This document shows positions 11,630 through 21,829 of a DNA stretch of 64,000 bases, piece after piece. Origin of the DNA: Hydractinia symbiolongicarpus. Lineage: Eukaryota; Cnidaria; Hydrozoa; Anthoathecata; Hydractiniidae. The stretch is taken from NCBI RefSeq assembly GCF_029227915.1, contig NC_079878.1, forward strand, positions 27,119,501 to 27,183,500, written 5' to 3'. Position numbers and translations under genes: made by a program. How positions within the stretch are numbered: position 1 is the first letter of the stretch; each line of letters starts with the position of its first letter. The notes below the pieces were generated by a model that saw only the letters and a program-made list of their open reading frames with translations, was not told where the DNA came from and did not search any database.

Positions 11630-12429
11630 ATGATTGACGTGCATCACATTGCTGCTTTTAATAAGACGCGTATATACAACTGCACCAGAAGTTTTCCAGA
11701 ACGCGGCCAGTTCATTATTGAACGATTCAACTTGTCTTTCGATAATCTTACAAAACGATTGAGTTGGTTGTCAATTTTTGATCCTTCGGATAAAGATCGC
11801 TTGCATCGAAAAGTAATTTTCTTTGCAGGAGAAAGAGAACGACTCCGCGGCATTCGGTCCTATATTATTTGGTAGCCAGATGTGGAAAATCGTGATCATG
11901 AAAAGTGCGTATTTTTATTGTCCACAAACAGCATAAGTGTGTTTGCAAAGATATCCCATTATGCTGTGCTAACTTAACCACAAGTGAATTAAAGCCTATC
12001 AGACATTTGTAGTTCTTACTTGTTGTGTTTTTTTTTTCGGGGTGGAAGCATTAATATGTGAATGGTGTAGCGATTAGCAGTTATACCCAAGGTTTTTTTG
12101 ATGTGCATAACTATTCATTTGAAGAAAGCCCATTTGTGTACATCACACTGTCTCTGCGACGTAAGTGAGCTTCAGCAGAACCTTCTTCCATCAACGTGTT
12201 GACAAAAGTAATTATTTCCGGATATTTCTTGTGTATGCTTGGTCTTCCTCGTCTTTTATTTTTATCTAAAAAAATAAGTAAGTTAAATTTTAACTACATT
12301 AATAAATTTAAGAGTTTAAGAAAAGGGGAAAAAAATAAAAAAATATATACTTTGCAAGAAATCAGCCTCGTCGTTGGAACTGGCTCTGTCATATATCCAA
12401 TCGATATCGCTGTCGTAATCTTTAGACAT
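11630..12429 (-). pseudogene. Decayed member of a multi-copy invertebrate protein family (RRGRPS type)
   Basis: A minus-strand start at 12429 opens an acidic exon (12429-12351; MSKDYDSDIDWIYDRAS). A GT-AG intron joins it in phase to an exon beginning at 12265 with the AT-hook-like KRRGRPSIHKKYPEI, then RRRDSVMYTNGLS. The frame stops at 12111. Further pieces of the same kind of protein continue in other frames: LPPRKK near 12035, HDHDFPH near 11895, and SRSLSP with RCKRSLS at about 11850-11800. Stops and frameshifts between them show it is dead. From memory it resembles a family with many cnidarian genome copies that may be transposon-linked. I cannot name its function. Confidence 0.5.
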
Positions 12430-12721
12430 GCTATGAAAGTAGCTAGTTTGAAAAAAAAATGTTTAATTTAATTTAATTAAATTAAATATTTTAAAAAGGA
12501 AATACAAATGTTTGATATTGAATTTAAGTTTGATTGAAACTATTAAAATAAATCTTATATTTTACTTCTTTTATTTCTGGTTTCGTATTGAAATAATTAT
12601 GCGCGATTATGCCGGTACTTTTGAAGTTCTTTTAAGTTTTTATAGCAATTTACTTTGTTAAAAGTTTGTATCATTTCATTTTGTATGATAAAAAAACTTT
12701 GTTTATATTTTTTATTTTAAA

Positions 12722-12766
12722 CGAAGCACTTTGTATGACATTCGTTTCACGAAACAAAGTACTTCG
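12722..12766. repeat. Short inverted repeat
   Basis: CGAAGCACTTTGT and ACAAAGTACTTCG are 13-base arms with one mismatch around a 19-base spacer. It could be a small MITE remnant or a hairpin just downstream of the LINE 3' end. Confidence 0.5.
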
Positions 12767-12840
12767 TAGCGTTCGTATAATTATACGAAAAAAACGTCCG
12801 AACATTTTGAGACGATCCCTAAAACACTTTATGTAAACAG

Positions 12841-15360
12841 GATACTCATCATCATCATCATTCTTGACTTAACGTCCGTTTTCCATGCTAACATGGGTTG
12901 GACGGGGTATATTAATGACCCTCTTCCAATCTGATCTAGACTGTTAGATCTAAACTCAACTTCCTCCATATCAAGTTTGTCCTTATAACCTCCTGCCAAG
13001 TTTTTTTTCGGTCTGTCTCTGGACTTTACCCCAGGAACTATTAAGTCTCTACACTTTCGTACCCAATTCTCCTCCTCCATTCTTTTTAAGTGTCCCAGCC
13101 AATTTAATCTTCTTATCTGGATAACATCTTTAATTCTACGGACACTTAACCTGCTTCTTAGCTCTCCTGAACTCAGTCTCAGACTGTCATTACACATCCA
13201 CCTAACCATTCTCATATCATTCCTTTCCAAATGGTAAAGATCTTCCTGCTTCACTGCCCATGTCTCACTACCGTACAACATAACACTTCTTACACAGGCC
13301 TCATATACAACCTACCTTTTACCTCAGTTGACAAGACTCTGCTAGTCAACAGAGGAAGTAACTCTCTGAACATTTTTCAAGCAGAACCTATCCTGCAAGT
13401 AACACTTCTTCCAACACCCCCTTCACTGCCCAACATCAACTATGTAACAGAAGTTCTCAACTATCTCTAACGAGCCACTGTTGTACATCATTGAAGCTGG
13501 AAATACTTCATTCTCTATATCTCACCTTTGCAATGCTTGCATACAAACTGAATGTCAGCTCTTAACCTTCAACCAATACTACTGCACTTCTTATATACCC
13601 AAAGCTTGCAAGTCTGACAAAAAAATTGAGTTACTACCAACCCATTTCCTGCAAACTCCACAAGGCCACTTTCAAACTGCAAGGTCACACTTGGCTGCAA
13701 TGCTACTAATCATGGCCTTAGACTTTGCTGTGTTCATCCTTATCCCTTTCTCTTCTAGTCCTTTCTTCCACTTCTCAAACTTTTCAACTAATTCTTCCAT
13801 CGACTCTGCTATGAGAACCAAATCATCTGCATACAATAACTCCCATGGACAACCTGTTCTGAACTCCATCGGCAGCGCTGCTAAGACTAGAACAAACAAC
13901 AAAGGACTAAGTACAGAACCCTTATGTACACGAACATTTGCACTAAATTCATCACTAAGTGAATTGTTAATCCTGACACGACTTCTAGCATTGCAGTACA
14001 TAGACTGTACCATCGTAACTAGCCACTTATCCACACCTAATTTTCTCATAGGCCACCAAATAACTTTATGTGGCACTCTTTTAAAAGCTTTCTCTAAATC
14101 TACGAAGGCAAAATAGAGATTCTTAAAAATACTTTTAGACTAAATACTTTTCCTGAAGCTGTCTGAGTAAAAATATTGCATCTGTAGTGCCACACCCTGG
14201 AACAAAGCCAAGTTACGTCTTATCTATATCAATTCTTTCTCTAAGTAACTTATCAATCACTCTTTCAGTAACTTTCATTACTTGATCAACCAACTTCAAA
14301 CCTCCATAGTTACCTCTTTCTAATGCATCACCCTTGCCATTGAAACAATTCACTATTACATTCGACTGCCACTCACTCGGAATAGCACCATCCTTTATAA
14401 TCTGATTAGCAAGACTTGTAATGAGCTCAACTCCAATATATCCAGATGCTTTTACCATCTCTGCAACAATACGTGATACTTCTGCAGCCTTGGTAATATT
14501 CAATTTCCTAATAGCCTCCTCTACTCATTCTGTCTTGACCCGCATAGCTGGCCGTTCTACAACATCAACATCAGACAAATTATCCTCATCCCAATCAAAC
14601 TCAGTGTTAAGCAACCTCTGATAATAATTCTTCCAAGCTGCCCTTTTCTCATCCTCTGTGCTAGCCAAAACACCTTCATCATTACGTATACACTTCTTGC
14701 CTACAACATCTTGATTAGTCTTCTTCATTTGCTTTGTTATCGTGAATACCTCGTTACGCTGGTCTTCCCTTCTTAACACATCTGCAAATCTGTTTTTCTC
14801 TGCTTCTGATTTTGCCTTATACACTGCCGTGCGAGCACAACACTTAGCTTCTAAGTAAATATTTTTACTACCACCTGACTTCCACTCTTTCCAAAGTTTC
14901 CTCTTTTCCTTTATACACTGGTCAACCTCATTATTCCACCACCAGGTCTGTCTATGTCTGGATGGTCCTTTCGTGCACCCACAGGCTTCATCAGAAGCTT
15001 CTAGAAGACAATTCTTCAAAGTAGTCAAAGTACTTTCAACATTGTCACTATCACATTGACCATTGTGGGCTAACTGTTAAACTTTTGCCCTAAATTGTCT
15101 TGCTACAATCTCTTCCTTCAGCTTCCAGACTTTATGACGGGCCTATGCTTTCCCTTGGCTTCTTTCAAGATAATATCACAAACCAGCGACCTATGCTGGG
15201 AAACACACTATTCCTCCGATATAACTTTCACGTCCTTCACCACTTTCTTGTCTGACTTTCTAACCAGGAAGTAATCTATCTGTGTCTTACAACCACCTGA
15301 CTCATATGCTATCAGCCTACTCTGTCTCTTACTGAATGATGTGTTGCAAACCACCATGTA
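12841..15360 (-). mobile_element. 5'-truncated LINE, RTE-like, inactive
   Basis: Non-LTR retrotransposon read right to left. About 15350-15190 encodes the end of an apurinic-type endonuclease (QIDYFLVRK and a following His-containing block). 15028-14525 is the linker (QTWWWNNEVDQCIKEKRKLW). 14503-13672 is the reverse transcriptase, and 13281-12850 the C-terminal region (MLYGSETWAVKQED, LNWLGHLKRM). The 3' end is an (ATG)n tract at about 12847-12861, read on the minus strand; short tandem-repeat tails are typical of RTE-type elements. The 5' end is missing, as is common when reverse transcription stops early. In-frame stops and frame changes between blocks mean it cannot act on its own. Confidence 0.85.
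13672..14503 (-). pseudogene. LINE reverse transcriptase core, broken
   Basis: Contains the catalytic LLYADDLVLIAE block (residues about 81-92 of the 13672-14076 frame), the upstream HKGSVLSPLLF block, and in another frame NYGGLKLVDQVMKV and WQSNVIVN (14213-14503). Between the two frames (14213-14077) the expected residues FVPGCGTTDAIF can be read only across stops. The copy-DNA-synthesis site looks preserved, but the protein is interrupted. Confidence 0.85.
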
Positions 15361-17549
15361 AAAAAAATTACTATTTATTTTTGATTTTCTGATTTATTAA
15401 AAAAAAATTAGAAAACAATCTGACCTAATTCGCTGTTTTGACTGTTTCTAGCCTCCACCAATTGTTGTTTGTAAATATCAAAATACCAGTCTAAAAAAAG
15501 ATAAAGTTTGCTTGCTGAGCTATGACACATTTGGTGTACAGAATTTCAAGAGATTCAAAGGAGAAGAGAAATAAAATTACTTTAGGCTTTGTAGTGCTAT
15601 GATTGACTAAAGGAGATAAACAGAAATCTTGCTAGCATATAAAAAGCATAAAGTTGAAAAATTAGATAGAACAAAGTATATATATATATGAAGTAAAATA
15701 AAAAGTAAATAAGCTTTTACTTTGTTAATGGCGTAATACCAGACAGCTAGCTAGCTATTTGTGATGTGAATTTTTTTATATGGAGAGTGGGATCTTCAAT
15801 CCGTCACTGGCAACAAGCTAACTCACCGACTACCAACTCTCCAACTACCTAACTTCCTGACTATAAATTTCTCCTAAAAATGTTTGCACTTTTTAAATTT
15901 GTTTTGCCCAAGTTTTAAAGTGCAAAACATGTTGAAGATTTCTAAAACAGCGTTTATGCATGTTTCTCAGTGAAAATTATTATTCCATGGTGGACACATA
16001 GCATAAGAACTAAGCGTCTAAAATAGTGACTGTCTCATAAATTCAGATTTATGAGAGGATAAGGCTTTCAAATACATGCGTCTCTAGTTAAAGGAGGGTA
16101 ATCAATTTTACATTCTAAAAATAGGAGTCACGGAACAAGTCAACATGTTAGGCATCATGGATCTTTAAAATGATAGATTCGGGCTTAAGTCAAACAAAAA
16201 TCAAACACTTTAAATGGTCATTGTCTAGTAAACCAAACTTCAGACAAAATGGTTGGAAAATTGGCAGAAAATACAAGTGGACAAAAAGTTTACAATTCAA
16301 AGGATTTGGTATGTTTATTCGGTAATAACTATTTTTATTTGAGAATCTGAACTTTTTTTAGAATAAAGAAAAATATTAGAAAATCAAGAGCATAGATTCT
16401 ACGTTCCTTTTTGATTGTGTAAATTTGAGCCATTGGACTATTATCAAGTTTAAAGCATGCCCAGAGTTAACCATAATGACAATTTTAAACTAGATTTTTA
16501 TATATATAATTTTCTGAAACATATCAGGAAATACTTCAATTCTTATTATTTGCTCCTTATCCATTTGCACATGCAAATCTTTAAAACTGTTCCAGCTATA
16601 GATATTTTACAAACATTTTCTATTTTAACAATGTTAATTTTAAGGACTGAAAAATTGTTTAATTTCTTTCTTTTCTTTAAACCTGCATTAAATGTGTAAA
16701 GTTTAAATGACACAACATGAATGACAGACATTCTGTTTCGCTAACTGCTTTTTTTAACAGAAATGACAAAGCAATAAAATTGTGAAAATCACAGTGTTTC
16801 AAAGATGACATTGTAAGGCATATGAAATATCGTTTACAATTCTCAAAACTTCTGTCATCATGACCTAACTGTTTTACGCACATGCATAATACCCAGTCCG
16901 TGATGATATTTGCCCTCATTCGAGTGCTGTCTAAGTTCCAATAAGTAATGTACAATTTAAACCAAAAATAAAAAATTCTCCTTAAAATGTTATTAATATC
17001 TCTAAATGCATTGGATGGTTTTTGTACTTGTTTTACTATTTTTTAACAAAATTTAATCCCATGGCAAAAGACAATTATTAAAGAGCAAGATTTAGTCTTT
17101 AGACAAGGAGGTGGTGAGGTTAGAGCTAAGAGGAGAATTAATATGGCCTTTACTTGAATTTTTGCACCTGATGTGTAGTCATAACCTTTAGACTGAGTGT
17201 GTTAAACCAAGATGTGCAATTTAAGTCTGCAGCTATTTTCTTTTGTTTTGTTAAGACACTTTATTAAGAAACTTTAAGATATATGTGTGTCATCTAAGAT
17301 ACACCTGAAAAGGAACGCACATCTTTCATTATAGTAATTAATTATAATAAATAAAGTAATTAAAAAATTATGATTTTGGAGCAAAAGAGTGCAATTGCTT
17401 GCTATTTATCTAGAGTAACTAGTCAATGTTTGATAATGATGTAAGGTGTATGCTACTCTTCCTTGAGGGTACATAACCACTTAAATTGGCTGCATTGTGT
17501 GTTACACAAAGCGATGAATGTGCTGAAGATTAGATTTGCTAGTTATGTA
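15361..17549. other. Intergenic, one weak exon candidate
   Basis: No firm gene. At 16250 an ATG in a good context opens a 20-codon stretch (MVGKLAENTSG...) that ends at a GTATGT donor near 16310. Its phase (0) does not fit the phase-1 or phase-2 acceptors of the B-box exon, so it is not added to that gene. The rest is AT-rich with no visible repeat. Confidence 0.35.
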
Positions 17550-18055
17550 CCTTAAGGGAAGAAATTATTCGTGGAAGAAATTTGTGCAGAACTTTTTTTG
17601 CGGAATTAATTTTTGCTGTTTTTGCCTAAATCCGCAAAAATTAATTCCGCAGAAGTGAAGAAATTTTGGTCATCTGCAAAAATAAATTCTGCAAAAGGGG
17701 AGTTCAAAAATATTTTCAATATTTTCAGTGACGATATTTGATCTTACATTTGTGACAGCTTAGTATTCTTATGATACAGCAGCTTAGTACTCTTTTTTTT
17801 AATATTTTGATGAAAAACAGAGAGATAATATTCGATAAATCAAATGTTTTTTTATACACTTATAGGTACTAAATTAGGATTTTCCTGACTTTCGATTTAC
17901 TAAATTTCTTGCATTCTCAAATTTATTCCGCAATATATCTTTTAAGGTTGCTATCCGCAAAATTGTATTCCGCAAAATATGCCATTTTTGGGTCACTTAT
18001 CCACAAAAATAAATTCCGCACAATTTTCTTCCGCAAATAATTTCTTCCCTTAAGG
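17550..18055. mobile_element. MITE with terminal inverted repeats and TA target site
   Basis: The two ends (17550-17590 and 18015-18055) are inverted copies starting CCTTAAGGGAAGAAATTATT, matching over about 40 bases with roughly six changes. TA flanks both sides (17548-17549 and 18056-18057), as for Tc1/mariner insertions. The interior has no coding capacity. It carries a perfect 17-base inverted repeat (17599-17615 with 17635-17651) and many AATTCCGCA words that could be subterminal transposase sites. Confidence 0.85.
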
Positions 18056-18556
18056 TAGTTGTAAATGTATTTAACAAAAGCTCTAACAAAATAAAGAAAA
18101 AGACTTGCCGATCTTTAATAAATGTATAACGCCAAAAAATAAACAAAATTGTTAAATATTAGAACAAGCTTTTAAATAAGAATCAATGCTTACAAATGCT
18201 CAAAATGTAAACTAAGCATTAATTAAATATCAAACCGGAAAGATTCTAAGGTTTACTTATAAATAATAGTTTTTGTCTATGATCTTAAAGAAAGGTTTTA
18301 AAGTTGTTTTGCAGGCAGAGTCAATGCAAAAGTTCTAATTTAAAGAGAAAGAAAATACAAACCATGTCATCATAAAGAAGGTATATATATCTATAATAGT
18401 GCTAAGCCTGCATATAATTGGAACATTAAAATTAACTTCTAATCTTTATATACAGATTTTTGACTGCTGCATCTTCTGTCCTTTAAGTTTATAGAAGTGT
18501 AAAGGTTTTGAATAAATTGCGTATTACCAGCTCTCTCGCCTGTAACAAATATATCT

Positions 18557-19495
18557 GTGTTCTGTTCTGTTCTAGTTGTTGTTGATAATTCAAATCATTC
18601 TCTTATTACTTTTAGGGAAAGACAGTATGTGAGGTGCAATGAAAAAAATTGCCCAAAAGCAGTGGAGATATATTGCAAAGAATGCCTTCAGTATCTGTGT
18701 TTAAAGTGTTCGGAACAGTTACACAAAAGCTTATCTGGCCATACCTTGATAAATGCTAAATATTCCACAAAAAAAGAATCCATCGAACCATATTGTGTAG
18801 ACCATAAATGCTTTCAACGATATACTTGCACAAGCTGTGATGCCACTTTTCTTTGTATGTATTGCAAACAATTGTATCACATAGATCACAATGTTTCTTT
18901 ATTAAACACACATGTTTTAAAGGAATATTTTACCAGCCAAAAATTAAAGTTGCAAAATCTAAAGTGCGATTCTGGTCACGTATCTGCTCATGCAGACACA
19001 TTAAAAAAACGATTGCGCAATGCCAAACTATGCCTCATTAATAATTTTATTGTAAAAGCTAATGAAACTGAAAACATGTTATTGGCGAAGTACGATGCAA
19101 AGCGAAAAACCATTTTAGATGACTTCAAGGAAATAAATGTACACAAGCAAGCTTTATTAGGCCAACTTGAGTTATTAGAGAAAAAGACTGACATGCAGAT
19201 TATGCTAGAATCGGGAAAACTTGTTACTGATGTTGAATCTTTTATGTTAAGTAATCAACATCTATTTGAATCAGCTGAACAAGTACCTACAATGCAGATT
19301 GCTACAGACTTTGACATTGCTGGAACACTTCCTTTGGGATTTATAGACAACACAATTTTAGAGTGCAGCATTAAAGGTGTAAACTTTTCATCTGAAGCAC
19401 CAATAGAGTTGTTGAACTGTGACGGCATAGAAGAAGTAACCAAAGACTTACTGACTTGTCAATTAAATGATGGTAACATTACTTTTGTACATTAA
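18557..19495 (+). CDS. Tandem B-box / coiled-coil exon, TRIM-like, RING not seen
   Basis: Two zinc-binding B-boxes are visible: the first with CNEKNC, CKEC and CLKC then HKSLSGH (about residues 28-60), the second with CVDH, CTSC, CMYC then HIDHN (about 76-112). A helical charged region follows (about 120-220), as in TRIM proteins, where it drives antiparallel dimers. No RING finger is seen, so ubiquitin-ligase activity cannot be claimed. The true left edge may be an acceptor at 18616 (TTTTAG before GGAAAG, phase 2) or 18572 (phase 1), with exons upstream. The frame stops at 19495. A GT donor after 19472, phase 1, would instead splice to the ZZ exon at 21830, giving one long B-box/ZZ protein. 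Either form, or both, may be made. Confidence 0.75.
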   Translation: MFCSVLVVVDNSNHSLITFRERQYVRCNEKNCPKAVEIYCKECLQYLCLKCSEQLHKSLSGHTLINAKYSTKKESIEPYCVDHKCFQRYTCTSCDATFLCMYCKQLYHIDHNVSLLNTHVLKEYFTSQKLKLQNLKCDSGHVSAHADTLKKRLRNAKLCLINNFIVKANETENMLLAKYDAKRKTILDDFKEINVHKQALLGQLELLEKKTDMQIMLESGKLVTDVESFMLSNQHLFESAEQVPTMQIATDFDIAGTLPLGFIDNTILECSIKGVNFSSEAPIELLNCDGIEEVTKDLLTCQLNDGNITFVH

Positions 19496-21829
19496 TATTA
19501 TTATTACAATCTATAGTACCTAGGAAACCAATCATAAGCAGAATTAATTTTCATAGACTTTTTCTAATTTTTTGTTAAGTTAGTAAAGTCGAATCCATGC
19601 AAAATCTTTTAAGGGACTGATTTGCAATAATATGAATTCACGCAAGAAGTGCTTGGTGAATACCCCATAAAAATAAATACACAAAAATGTTCAAGGAATC
19701 AATGACCAAAAATAAATTCATGCAGAAATTTGTCTACTCAAAGGTAGATCTTCCGTAAAACTTAAACCTTCATGTGATCAAAGGATATAGTTGAACTTAA
19801 CTAATGTTCAAATTATGTCTCCATTAAGCTGATTTTGGTTAAAACACAAACAAAAATTTGCAAACTTTGTAATGGTTTTAAAATTGTCAAAATTAACATC
19901 CCTTGGGACTATTCGTGGTTCACAAAAACCTTTATTTTTCATGAAAATAATAAAAACAATTTGAAGCTGCATGTTTTTTAATAAAAAGGTGTATATATAC
20001 GTTATGAAAAATGTTTTGTGGGGGAAAGTGTTTTTAGGTAATTTTTACAGAAAATAAGTAACATAAACTTATATAAAAGCAGAACGTTTCTTTCCTGATA
20101 TCCATCTGTCCATTCTTGTTGTGAGGTAATTTTGGAAAGCTTTCTTACCATATTAAATAAAGTTACTATTCCATCAGTAATAACCAGATCCAAATAACCG
20201 GCCCTACTTAAATAACAACGACCAGTAAAACGTAGTTGTCCATACCTAAATAAACATTCAGGGTATAATAGCAGATTACATGATGATTAAGAATTTCTTA
20301 ACTTTATCTGATAAAATATCCAAAGATAATTGATGTAATTTTAATGATAATTTGCTGGCTAATGAAAAAATCTGTTTGACAATGAATATACACCCTTTCC
20401 CAAATAAATACTGGGATTATTGTCCAGGGTAATTTTTTAACAAATTCCCAGGGTAATTAATACAATATTTTTAAGCACTCTTAACTTTGCTACTCAGTAT
20501 TCAGCAGCATAGCAAGGTTAAAATATATCTATAATCTGTTTTTAATTTTAGTTTATAATATTTTCCTTTTAGTTTTACAAGTCAAAAATAAACCTATTTA
20601 AAAGTCTTTTTCAAGATTCCTGTAGAAATTCGTGCACAAAGTTGTGAGCACAAATAAATAAAGTTAATAAATTATTCACCTTTAGGTAGATCATGTAGCT
20701 AGCTACATTCCTTCATCATGGATAAATGTATCATCATGGCCTTGTGCACAGAATAATTATTGTTGGGCTTATAACTGTTCAGCACATAATCATTGTAAAA
20801 TGAGCACTTTCTACGACGTTATAGATTTTTTTTATCATATTTAAGTTTTTTGTATTGAATGTAGCAAGGCTGCTAAATTTTGACCCAAAATGACATGCCC
20901 AAAATGACCTGTCACGCTGAAATAGATCTCTTTAAACAAGTTTTTTGCTGGTTCAGAAAAATTCTTGAAACAACACCATAATTATAATGATTCCTCACTG
21001 GTTTATTATTTTTTCCTTGTTGCAGAAATTGTTTAAGCTTTATGATGTTATTTTACATTGAGCTATTAGTTTAGAGTAGTTTAGAGTATTTCTACACATT
21101 CTATAATCTTTATTATTAAGGGACTATTTTCTGGCGTATCCGTTACAAATTAGCCCTTTTTCCAAATAAAAAAAATCAGATTGGCTGAATTTAAAAATAC
21201 AAAGAAAATTTCAAAAATAAAACATAGATTATAAAAAAAACTTCCCGAAAAGACAACAGGAAAGAAATCGGAAAAGAAAGGGCTTGTTCAAAAACAAAGA
21301 TATTATATCCAAAAACCCAGAACAATGAAAAATAGAAATTTTTTTTAGTAAATATAATTTTGTCTCTCTTAATTTTGTTATTGTTTTTATCAAACAATTT
21401 TTTTTTAGAAGTCAGTAAGTAGATGTATAGTTGTTGTTTAAAGGTGTTGTCACTAAGTGTTTGAAAAATATTACCACTTTTGTTTGAAAAATATTACCAC
21501 TGTTTAGTCATTGTCATTGAGCGATATAAATATCATGTCCTGAACAACCAAGTTTAATCTAAGGCTATACGTTTCTACAGCTTGTTGTTATTAACGCACA
21601 TTAATAGATGTAGCTGTTGAAACCCAGAAAATAAACGTGTTTCTTAATGGCATGATAATATTCATATTATTCAATTCTTTTTTTTTTGTATTATGCCATG
21701 TTATTTTTCAAATACCTCAGCTAGTTATTCTGATGAACACTTACAAAGGCTGTGATAATCACATGCCAATCTCACATTTATTTTGGTAACAAATCCAAAC
21801 TTGTTACTTTATCTCTCTTTTTATTTCAG

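Noticed and set aside
12461-12490. Palindromic TTTAATTTAATTAAATTAAA
   Set aside because: Low-complexity A/T sequence in which such palindromes are expected by chance.
13481-14116. 211-codon plus-strand frame
   Set aside because: It is the opposite-strand shadow of the LINE reverse transcriptase, whose YADD motif is on the minus strand.
16250-16310. First coding exon of the B-box gene
   Set aside because: Good start context and a donor, but its phase fits neither acceptor of the B-box exon.
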